A DNA stretch of 13,113 bases from Paludibacteraceae bacterium (lineage in GTDB: Bacteria; Bacteroidota; Bacteroidia; Bacteroidales; Paludibacteraceae). Below are positions 1 to 5,159 of this stretch, piece by piece. The position numbers were made by a program, and so were the translations under genes. Positions within the stretch are counted from its first letter, which is position 1; each line of letters starts with the position of its first letter. Below the pieces are notes generated by a model, which saw nothing but the letters and a program-made list of their open reading frames with translations, searched no databases and was not told where the DNA came from. The DNA lies in NCBI GenBank assembly GCA_904502115.1, contig CAJGDW010000035.1, positions 1-13,113 of the forward strand, in the 5' to 3' direction.

Positions 1-624
1 GCTGCTTACTCGTACATGGCATTGGTGCCTGTTATTCAACCTCCTATTATGCGTGCTCTTACCACTAAGAAAGAACGCGAAATTGAGATGAAGCAACTAC
101 GTATGCCTTCTAAAACCGAGAAAATCATCTTCCCCATTGTGGTAATCATTGTAGTTAGCTTGGTGTTGCCATCTGCTGCTTCGCTTATTGGTTGCTTGAT
201 GTTGGGTAACTTAATGAAAGAATGCGGTGTGGTAGAACGTTTGGCTAAAACCGTTCAAAACGAGCTAATGAACATTGTAACCATCTTCTTGGGTATTACC
301 GTAGGGGCTACTGCTACTGCAGAAGCTTTCTTAAACGTACAAACCCTTATGATTCTAGCTGTAGGTATCGTAGCCTTTGCTATGGGTAGTGCAGGTGGTG
401 TGCTATTGGCCAAATTTATGAACTTGTTCACCAAAGATAAAATCAATCCATTGATTGGTTCTGCTGGTGTATCGGCTGTTCCTATGGCAGCACGTGTATC
501 GCAAAACGTAGGTCAAGAAGCGAATCCTTCTAACTTCCTTTTGATGCACGCTATGGGACCAAACGTAGCCGGTGTAATTGGTTCGGCTGTAGCCGCTGGT
601 ATCTTGCTAAGTTTCTTAGGATAA
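1..624 (+). CDS. oadB: Sodium-pumping oxaloacetate decarboxylase beta subunit, C-terminal part (5' truncated)
   Basis: This is the integral membrane beta subunit of a biotin-dependent decarboxylase sodium pump, which couples decarboxylation of carboxybiotin to Na+ export across the inner membrane. The reading frame is open from base 1, so the first in-window ATG at 16 is internal and the gene starts upstream; 207 codons remain before the TAA. Visible family hallmarks are the conserved loop with VIQPPIMRALTTKKER, the segment NLMKECGVVERL, several hydrophobic helices, and the highly conserved C-terminal block with GSAGVSAVPMAARVSQ and HAMGPNVAGVIGSAVAAG. The chain ends a few residues after this block, as in full-length family members. 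Alpha and gamma subunits should lie upstream, outside the window. The paralogous methylmalonyl-CoA or glutaconyl-CoA decarboxylase beta subunits share these motifs, so the acyl substrate is not settled from this fragment. Confidence 0.93.
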   Translation, partial: AAYSYMALVPVIQPPIMRALTTKKEREIEMKQLRMPSKTEKIIFPIVVIIVVSLVLPSAASLIGCLMLGNLMKECGVVERLAKTVQNELMNIVTIFLGITVGATATAEAFLNVQTLMILAVGIVAFAMGSAGGVLLAKFMNLFTKDKINPLIGSAGVSAVPMAARVSQNVGQEANPSNFLLMHAMGPNVAGVIGSAVAAGILLSFLG

Positions 625-662
625 GATATCCCTTTAGAACGAATCTTATAAAATGTCTTTAT

Positions 663-694
663 AAAAGCAATCGCGCGTAGGTGCGATTGCTTTT
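663..694 (+). terminator. Intrinsic terminator after oadB (or attenuator before luxS)
   Basis: A perfect 12-bp stem is formed by 663-674 (aaaagcaatcgc) and 683-694 (gcgattgctttt), with an 8-nt loop. The 3' arm ends in a T run that continues as ttttcttta. It sits 39 nt after the oadB stop and its T run ends about 15 nt before the luxS start. Confidence 0.85.
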
Positions 695-710
695 CTTTAC
701 TCAATAAACA

Positions 711-1157
711 ATGGAACAAACAAAAGTAGAAAGTTTTACCATGGATCACACCAAGGTTAAAGCGCCATTTGTACGCAAATGCGGCGTTTTGACAGGTCCT
801 AATGGAGACGTAGTAACCAAATTCGATTTGCGCTTTATGCAACCCAATGCAGGTGCTATTCCAACGGCTGCCTTGCATGCGTTAGAGCACTTATTGGCAG
901 GTTACTTGCGCGATGAGGTAGAAAATGTAATCGATTTATCGCCCATGGGCTGTAGAACGGGTTTTTACTTTATTGTATGGGGCGAACCCAGTATTGAAAC
1001 CATTCAAACGGCTTTGTGCAAGGCATTGGAACGTGTTGTAGTGGCAACCGAAGTTCCTGCTGCCAACGAGGTACAATGTGGTAATTACCGCGATTTGTCG
1101 CTTTTTGGTGCGCAAGAATATGCCAAGCAAGTGCTAAAAGCATTTCAAACAAAGTAG
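711..1157 (+). CDS. luxS: S-ribosylhomocysteine lyase (AI-2 synthesis)
   Basis: LuxS cleaves S-ribosylhomocysteine to homocysteine and DPD, the precursor of the signal AI-2; it acts in the cytoplasm in the activated methyl cycle. The 148-residue product is close to the usual family length of about 150-170. The metal site H-x-x-E-H is seen as HALEH (residues 56-60), giving ligands His56 and His60 and catalytic Glu59. The catalytic cysteine is Cys81 in PMGCRTGFY, and the third metal ligand is Cys123 in VQCGNYRD. The ATG at 711 is preferred over the internal ATG at 741 because the residues before the latter (VESFTMDHTKV) already match the conserved LuxS N-terminus. The upstream gene is oadB on the same strand, with a strong hairpin between them. 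I see no good TAnnTTTG promoter in the 86-nt gap, so expression may depend on readthrough or on an upstream promoter. The synthase for its substrate (Pfs) is not in the window. Confidence 0.96.
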   Translation: MEQTKVESFTMDHTKVKAPFVRKCGVLTGPNGDVVTKFDLRFMQPNAGAIPTAALHALEHLLAGYLRDEVENVIDLSPMGCRTGFYFIVWGEPSIETIQTALCKALERVVVATEVPAANEVQCGNYRDLSLFGAQEYAKQVLKAFQTK

Positions 1158-1181
1158 GCTACAAACGGCAATAAAACGGCA

Positions 1182-1220
1182 TTAAAAAAGCTTGACACGG
1201 GTAGTGTCAAGCTTTTTTAG
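1182..1220. terminator. Bidirectional intrinsic terminator between luxS and the FadL-like gene
   Basis: A perfect 15-bp stem pairs 1184-1198 (aaaaaagcttgacac) with 1204-1218 (gtgtcaagctttttt) around the 5-nt loop gggta, and can be extended by one or two pairs. A runs on the left arm and T runs on the right arm make it work in both directions. It lies between two convergent genes, 26 nt after luxS and 23 nt after the end of the minus-strand gene. Confidence 0.92.
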
Positions 1221-1242
1221 TATAGGTTGTAATGTTGTTGTA

Positions 1243-2745
1243 TTAGAATCTTACACCGTAACTCAATACAATTTGATTGCGTACGCTACGCATGCTTACA
1301 GGATCGGCACCTTGATAAGCATAGAAATCAGCATTGTTTACTTGCCATACATACGATAGGTCTACAGCATGACGATCAACACGGTAACCAATACCTGCGG
1401 TTACGTTGTACGAATCTTTGGTGTTGTAGTAATCCATATCGCAACGTACGTCGTTGCTGTAATAGTAGCGAATAGCGTCTTCTTTAAACGACGGCATGGT
1501 ATAACCACCACCTATACGCAATGCTAAGGCATCGATAGGTTTAAATTCGGCACCAATGCGGAAAGCATGTGTATCGTTGTATGCATTTTTAGCAGCAGCA
1601 TTCATAATAAGTTGGTCTGCTTTGAAACTGTCTTTTAGCACCATGCCTTGCGAATTGGTATATTGGTAGTCAAATCCAATAAAGCCAAATTTACCCAATA
1701 CAAAACCAACACTACCCATAGCACTCAATGGGCTTTCTAGGTAGAATTGACCCTCACTAATGGGGGTTTTCTGAATATCATTCACGTTGTTTATTGGGTC
1801 TTTATAACTGATACTTGCCGATGCCCAATCTTGCATGTAATACCAGGTGGGTGTATGGAATGCACCCCCAATGCGCAACCAGTTAAGAGGACGCAAGATA
1901 AAACCTACTTTGTAGGCAAAACCGCAACCTTCCATGGTATAATTGGTGTGCAATGTATAGGCATTTCCGTCGTTAAAGATTTCTTGTTGACCTACTTGTT
2001 TGTGGTAGTACAAATAGTCGCAATTGAAAGACATACCCCAGTAGAAGATGTTTTCTACATTACCGCCAATACTCAAACTGTATTCGTCAGTTGCTCCGTA
2101 CTCAGAAAATTGAGCATTGCTGCGTACGTTGCCACCACCAATTTTATCGTAATACGATAGGTAGTCGGTATCGCCTGCAGGGTCAATTAGGTATGAACGG
2201 AAACCTAGGATAGAGCGCCAACCCAAGTTAGGATTCTCGTAATCTGTATAGTCATCTCCTGTAAAGTTGCTAGGGTCTGTTCCATTGGTTTGGTTGGCAA
2301 TAAACTGAGTAGCAGAACCTTGTTGATGAGCAGAGTAACGTCCCTCGCGTGAAAAGTTCTTTAGTCGGTTAAAACCAATGCCAAAGTTAAGAGAGATAAG
2401 TCCCTTTTCTTTGGGATTCAACCATGTTCCAATGTATGCTACGTTCGATAGGTTGGCAGAAATGTAGTTTGCAGGAGCTAAACTAGCCATGCTGGTATTG
2501 GTCCAGTGTATGTTTCCTGAAATAGTCAATTCGGAGCTACGGTATACACCAATACCTGCAGGGTTGTACGATACGGTGCTGGCGTCACCACCTAACGCAC
2601 CCATGGCACCGCCTACGGCTACAAAGCGTGCGGTGCCATTTATTTCTGACGTAGATGCAATGGATGCATCGTAGAAATTCTGATTTTGTGCATATAACCC
2701 TGCGGTTAATCCAAAGAGTAGTATGCCAAGTAAGGTTTTTTTCAT
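1243..2745 (-). CDS. OmpP1/FadL-like outer membrane protein
   Basis: This is a predicted outer membrane beta-barrel of the OmpP1/FadL/TodX transport family as found in Bacteroidota, where such genes are often loosely annotated as hemin receptor or outer membrane transport protein. The 500-residue product has a signal peptide (KK, then a hydrophobic stretch, probable cleavage after LYA at residue 19). The conserved N-terminal block GTARFVAVGGAMGALGGDAS-TVSYNPAGIGVYRSSE matches the FadL plug and first-strand region, with the typical NPAG motif. The rest is rich in alternating aromatic strands, and the chain ends in an aromatic residue (YGVRF), as expected for BAM-assembled barrels. It lies 25 nt downstream of the repeat-rich exported protein on the same strand, so the two are probably co-transcribed. 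The transported substrate cannot be read from sequence; long-chain fatty acids or other hydrophobic molecules are the family precedent. Confidence 0.88.
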   Translation of the reverse strand: MKKTLLGILLFGLTAGLYAQNQNFYDASIASTSEINGTARFVAVGGAMGALGGDASTVSYNPAGIGVYRSSELTISGNIHWTNTSMASLAPANYISANLSNVAYIGTWLNPKEKGLISLNFGIGFNRLKNFSREGRYSAHQQGSATQFIANQTNGTDPSNFTGDDYTDYENPNLGWRSILGFRSYLIDPAGDTDYLSYYDKIGGGNVRSNAQFSEYGATDEYSLSIGGNVENIFYWGMSFNCDYLYYHKQVGQQEIFNDGNAYTLHTNYTMEGCGFAYKVGFILRPLNWLRIGGAFHTPTWYYMQDWASASISYKDPINNVNDIQKTPISEGQFYLESPLSAMGSVGFVLGKFGFIGFDYQYTNSQGMVLKDSFKADQLIMNAAAKNAYNDTHAFRIGAEFKPIDALALRIGGGYTMPSFKEDAIRYYYSNDVRCDMDYYNTKDSYNVTAGIGYRVDRHAVDLSYVWQVNNADFYAYQGADPVSMRSVRNQIVLSYGVRF

Positions 2746-2770
2746 GTTTTATTTTTGTTCTATTAATCTT

Positions 2771-3775
2771 TTATCGACGCATGTGACCGCCAGAGCGTGC
2801 TCCGCCAGCAGGTCGGCTAGTTGCTTTTGTACTACCACCAGCATTAAAACTGCGGTTTCCTGTGTTGTAGCTACCGTTTGAACGGTTGCTGTGCGAACCA
2901 CTACGTGTATTGGTTGTTTGACCTTGTGTACTAGAACTGTGTCTTTTTATAGTGGTATCTTGCGTTTTAGAGGTGCTACTGTTGTTACTTCTAGCGCTGC
3001 TACTGCTGTTGCTATTATTGCTGCTATAAGAGCGGTTGTTGGTAGAACTGCTGCTGTAGCTTCTGTTTGACGACGATGTATTGCGGTTGTCGTACGAGCG
3101 TTTTGTATCTGCCTGATTTCTGTTTTCAGCAGGTTTGCTACCTCCACCATTATAGCTTCTGTTGTTTGACGAATGATAATGACGATCGTTATTATCGTAA
3201 TGTGGACGATCGGGACCATGGTGTGGTGGGTGGTGTGGTGGGTGGTGTGGAGGATAATATCCAGGATGATAACCAGGGTAGTAACCAGGATAATAACCAG
3301 GATAGTAACCAGGGTAAGGATGATACCAAGGATCGTACCAACCCCAATAACTGTGTGTATAATACCAAGGATCCCAAACGCTCCAGGTGTACCAAGGACT
3401 ATACCAACTCCATCCCCAACCTAAATTGATGTTTACATCAACATTGGGTTCGTAGGTTTCTTCCTCTTCTTCGGCTTGAATGATGTACACGTACTGAGGG
3501 TCGTTAATGGTTACAGCCTCAGGATTATAGAATTTTAGAATCTCTTGGGTGTTCTCAAAATCTTCGTCTTCTATAATCACGGTAGTTCCCGTTTGTGTGC
3601 TTTGATTGCGACGGTTGTATTCATCTACGTCGCGAGTAGAACCATTGTTAATGACAATAGTGGTTCCTTTATTGTTTTTACTGCTAGACGAGGAGGTGTA
3701 ATAGATGTCGTCGTATTGTCCAAATGCAAGTGCTGTTAGGCAGAATGTGCTCAAAAAAATAAGAATTCGTTTCAT
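2771..3775 (-). CDS. Exported Trp/Tyr-rich protein with PGYY, PPHH and Ser/Asn/Arg-rich segments, function unknown
   Basis: I do not recognise a characterised family. The 334-residue product has a clear signal peptide (MKR, hydrophobic core, probable cleavage after AFG at residue 19). Then follow a Ser/Asn/Thr-rich linker, an acidic segment (residues 68-107, including AEEEEE at 101-106), a segment very rich in tryptophan and tyrosine (about 118-151, e.g. WGWSWYSPWYTW), about five tandem PGYY/PGYH units (155-174), three PPHH units (175-186), and a long Ser/Asn/Arg/Gly-rich tail with recurring NRSY motifs ending in HMRR. No transmembrane helix is seen after the signal peptide. It is upstream of, and probably in one operon with, the FadL-like gene. 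A structural, adhesive or metal-binding surface role is conceivable from the composition, but that is inference. The downstream half is basic and probably disordered. Confidence 0.8.
   Translation of the reverse strand: MKRILIFLSTFCLTALAFGQYDDIYYTSSSSSKNNKGTTIVINNGSTRDVDEYNRRNQSTQTGTTVIIEDEDFENTQEILKFYNPEAVTINDPQYVYIIQAEEEEETYEPNVDVNINLGWGWSWYSPWYTWSVWDPWYYTHSYWGWYDPWYHPYPGYYPGYYPGYYPGYHPGYYPPHHPPHHPPHHGPDRPHYDNNDRHYHSSNNRSYNGGGSKPAENRNQADTKRSYDNRNTSSSNRSYSSSSTNNRSYSSNNSNSSSSARSNNSSTSKTQDTTIKRHSSSTQGQTTNTRSGSHSNRSNGSYNTGNRSFNAGGSTKATSRPAGGARSGGHMRR
3218..3313 (-). repeat. In-gene tandem 12-nt repeats encoding PGYY and PPHH
   Basis: The block 3254-3313 holds five 12-nt units encoding PGYY or PGYH, and 3218-3253 holds three near-identical 12-nt units encoding PPHH. 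On the plus strand they appear as variants of ataaccagg(a/g)t and ggtggtgtggtg. The units keep frame, so changes in copy number would lengthen or shorten the protein by four residues at a time. Confidence 0.9.
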
Positions 3776-3795
3776 GGCGTCTGTATTTTTTGCAT

Positions 3796-3803
3796 TATCT
3801 TTG
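3796..3803 (+). promoter_or_regulatory. Candidate -7 element for prmA
   Basis: TATCTTTG matches the Bacteroidota primary sigma factor -7 consensus TAnnTTTG exactly. It lies 69 nt before the prmA ATG. No good TTTG -33 element is present 19-20 nt upstream, so support is from the -7 box and location only. Confidence 0.5.
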
Positions 3804-3821
3804 CATAAAGATAAATCTTTA

Positions 3822-3829
3822 CAAAGATA
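3822..3829 (-). promoter_or_regulatory. Candidate -7 element for the exported-protein/FadL-like operon
   Basis: On the minus strand this reads TATCTTTG, a full match to TAnnTTTG. It lies 46 nt before the ATG at 3775. No clear -33 element was found at the expected spacing. Confidence 0.5.
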
Positions 3830-3872
3830 AGGATAAATTTTATCGGTTTGTGATATTTATTGTTAAATTGAA

Positions 3873-4685
3873 ATGAAATACTTAAAAGTTACTGTCGATG
3901 TTTCTCAACTACCTGATTATGAGGTAGATGTTTTGGTGTATCAATTGGGTGAAATTGGGTTCGAATCGTTCGAAAATTTACCTAATTTGCTACATGCTTA
4001 TATCCAACAGACGGAATTAGACCCAGAAAGTTTAATGCAATTGTTGCCAAATGGGTACGAAATAGAGGAAATGCCCGATAAAAATTGGAACGAGGAGTGG
4101 GAAAAACACTTTTTCCAACCCATTGTCATTGGCAATGAGTGTGTGATACACAGCACTTTTCATACCGATGTTCCTCAAGCTACTTACGATATTATTATCG
4201 ATCCAAAAATGTCGTTTGGTACGGGTCATCATGCTACTACTGCCAATATGCTATCGTGGATTTTAGAGGACGATATGACGGGCAAACGCGTGTTGGATAT
4301 GGGTTGCGGTACAGGTGTGTTGGGTATTTTGGCCAAGAAAAAAGGTGCAGCCTCGGTATTGGCTATCGATATTGATTCGTGGTGCTACGAGAATGCACAA
4401 GAAAGCGCGCAGTTAAACCAAACGGATATCGAAATTCAGTTAGGCGATGCCTCGTTGTTGAAAGGTAAAAACTTTGATATTGTATTGGCAAACATCAATC
4501 GCAACATTTTGTTGAACGATATGGCGGCGTATGTGGCAACTTTGTCGGCAGGAGGTGTACTTTATATGAGTGGTTTTTATACCGAAGATATCCCTGCTAT
4601 TGATCAGTGTGCCAGTGATTTAGGTTTAACACAAGTAGGTGTTAAAGAACAAAATAACTGGGTGGCAGTAAAATTTGTAAAATAA
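3873..4685 (+). CDS. prmA: Ribosomal protein L11 methyltransferase
   Basis: PrmA uses S-adenosylmethionine to methylate ribosomal protein L11 (trimethylation of lysines and the N-terminus in E. coli); it is not essential there. The 270-residue product has the small N-terminal substrate-recognition domain (about 1-95), then the catalytic Rossmann domain. It shows the PrmA-specific FGTGHHATT (115-123), SAM motif I VLDMGCGTGVLGI (140-152), the acidic ribose-binding region AIDID (164-168), and the NINRNILL motif (207-214) that corresponds to the family's N-[IP]-x-x signature. The length is slightly below the E. coli protein (293) and usual for Bacteroidota. It stands alone on the plus strand, divergent from the exported-protein gene. 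There is no terminator before tRNA-Met, so its transcript may run into that gene. Confidence 0.95.
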   Translation: MKYLKVTVDVSQLPDYEVDVLVYQLGEIGFESFENLPNLLHAYIQQTELDPESLMQLLPNGYEIEEMPDKNWNEEWEKHFFQPIVIGNECVIHSTFHTDVPQATYDIIIDPKMSFGTGHHATTANMLSWILEDDMTGKRVLDMGCGTGVLGILAKKKGAASVLAIDIDSWCYENAQESAQLNQTDIEIQLGDASLLKGKNFDIVLANINRNILLNDMAAYVATLSAGGVLYMSGFYTEDIPAIDQCASDLGLTQVGVKEQNNWVAVKFVK

Positions 4686-4698
4686 TTCGTCTCCAAAT

Positions 4699-4729
4699 TT
4701 TCGTAATTCAATAAATTTGATTACTTTTG
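4699..4729 (+). promoter_or_regulatory. Candidate promoter of tRNA-Met
   Basis: TACTTTTG at 4722-4729 fits TAnnTTTG and ends 19 nt before the tRNA. The box 19 nt upstream of it (4699-4702) is TTTC, one mismatch from the TTTG -33 element. Confidence 0.55.
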
Positions 4730-4748
4730 CACCGTCTTTGAGACAGAT

Positions 4749-4822
4749 GGCGGGATAGCTCAGTTGGTTAGAGCGTCGGATTCATAACCCGGAGGTCACG
4801 AGTTCAACTCTCGTTCCCGCTA
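4749..4822 (+). tRNA. tRNA-Met (anticodon CAT)
   Basis: A full cloverleaf is readable: acceptor GGCGGGA/TCCCGCT, D stem GCTC/GAGC, anticodon loop TTCATAA, five-base variable loop, and T stem ACGAG/CTCGT with loop TTCAACT. The discriminator is A73, and CCA is not encoded (the next bases are CTA). The C11-G24 pair in the D stem is the elongator pattern. G2-C71, C3-G70 and A73 fit E. coli methionine identity elements, which favours elongator Met over the lysidine-modified tRNA-Ile that also has a CAT anticodon. Odd points are a G1-U72 wobble at the end of the acceptor and an A31-C39 mismatch in the anticodon stem. Confidence 0.93.
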
Positions 4823-4824
4823 CT

Positions 4825-4860
4825 AAAAAAAGCGAAGTTCATTATGAGCTTCGCTTTTTT
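4825..4860. terminator. Bidirectional terminator after tRNA-Met and at the 3' end of the small ORF
   Basis: A stem of 15 bp with one G-U pair joins 4826-4840 (aaaaaagcgaagttc) to 4846-4860 (gagcttcgctttttt) around the 5-nt loop attat. It follows tRNA-Met directly. Read on the minus strand, its A/T-rich edge touches the stop codon of the 34-codon ORF. Confidence 0.9.
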
Positions 4861-4963
4861 ATGCTTTCTTTTTGGGGAGTTTGCCTAGTTTCTTTTGGCG
4901 TTCCCATTCTGCTCGACGTTTTTCGTAGTCGGCGTATTGCTTTTCTAAATAGTTGTCGGCCAT
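4859..4963 (-). CDS. Small, highly charged hypothetical protein (34 aa)
   Basis: The ORF encodes 34 residues starting MADNYLEKQY and ending LPKKKA. It is very polar, rich in Lys, Glu and Arg, with a probable amphipathic helix over the middle and a basic tail; no signal peptide or membrane segment. A longer in-frame start at 5050 lies inside the tRNA-Arg gene and is therefore implausible; the ATG at 4963 is the first one clear of the tRNA and its terminator. From memory, short proteins beginning MADN(Y/F)LE recur in Bacteroidales genomes, but I cannot confirm a family here. It lies downstream of tRNA-Arg on the same strand, behind a strong hairpin, with no obvious promoter of its own. Its stop codon overlaps the next terminator by two bases. 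It is probably a real gene, function unknown. Confidence 0.6.
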   Translation of the reverse strand: MADNYLEKQYADYEKRRAEWERQKKLGKLPKKKA

Positions 4964-4985
4964 GTGGATGTTGATTAAATTAAAG

Positions 4986-5017
4986 GATAAAAGGTTCGCG
5001 AATGCGAACCTTTTATC
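4986..5017 (-). terminator. Terminator hairpin after tRNA-Arg
   Basis: A perfect 14-bp stem pairs 4986-4999 (gataaaaggttcgc) with 5004-5017 (gcgaaccttttatc) around a 4-nt loop. It begins one base after the tRNA-Arg discriminator on the minus strand and is followed by a T-rich stretch (ctttaattt). It lies between tRNA-Arg and the 34-codon ORF. Confidence 0.8.
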
Positions 5018-5018
5018 G

Positions 5019-5092
5019 TGATCCCGGCGGGATTCGAACCCACGACCCACAGCTTAGAAGGCTGTTGCTCTATCCAGCTGAGCTACGAGACC
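5019..5092 (-). tRNA. tRNA-Arg (anticodon TCT)
   Basis: On the minus strand a 74-nt cloverleaf begins GGTCTCG and ends GGGATCA. It has D stem GCTC/GAGC, anticodon stem ACAGC/GCTGT with loop CTTCTAA (anticodon complement at 5056-5058), and T stem GTGGG/CCCGC with the canonical loop TTCGAAT. The anticodon reads AGA and AGG arginine codons. The acceptor stem includes G2-U71 and U5-G68 wobbles. CCA is not encoded. Confidence 0.96.
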
Positions 5093-5105
5093 ATTATATC
5101 GAGCG

Positions 5106-5136
5106 CAAAGGTACGATATTTTTTTATATCCACAAA
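5106..5136 (-). promoter_or_regulatory. Promoter of tRNA-Arg (TTTG–N19–TAnnTTTG)
   Basis: On the minus strand TTTG (5136-5133) is followed after exactly 19 nt by TACCTTTG (5113-5106), a full match to the Bacteroidota housekeeping promoter consensus. The -7 box ends 13 nt before the first base of the tRNA. It lies between the tamL stop and tRNA-Arg, so the tRNA can be transcribed independently of tamL. Confidence 0.85.
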
Positions 5137-5159
5137 AAAAAGTAATGGCTTTGCATCGT

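Larger units (their letters stand above)
3796..3829. repeat. Nested inverted repeats in the divergent promoter region
   Basis: An outer inverted repeat TATCTTTG (3796-3803) / CAAAGATA (3822-3829) encloses an inner one, TAAAGAT (3806-3812) / ATCTTTA (3815-3821), separated by AA. The outer arms are the candidate -7 elements of the two divergent genes. The centres of the two palindromes differ by only 1 nt. The inner palindrome is a possible operator. Confidence 0.6.

Noticed and set aside
1747..2160. Plus-strand ORF of 137 codons inside the FadL-like gene
   Set aside because: It is an antisense shadow of a gene with clear family motifs, and its composition is unlike a real protein.
3218..3313. 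CRISPR-like repeat pattern
   Set aside because: Units are 12 nt, directly tandem without spacers, and encode PGYY/PPHH in frame.
3173..3424. Plus-strand ORF of 83 codons and other ORFs across the repeats of the exported protein
   Set aside because: They are frame shadows of the 12-nt repeats, with monotonous Val/Ile/Trp or Asn/Asp composition and no independent start context.
4964..5050. N-terminal extension of the 34-codon ORF to a start at 5050
   Set aside because: The extension would be encoded by the tRNA-Arg gene and its terminator hairpin.
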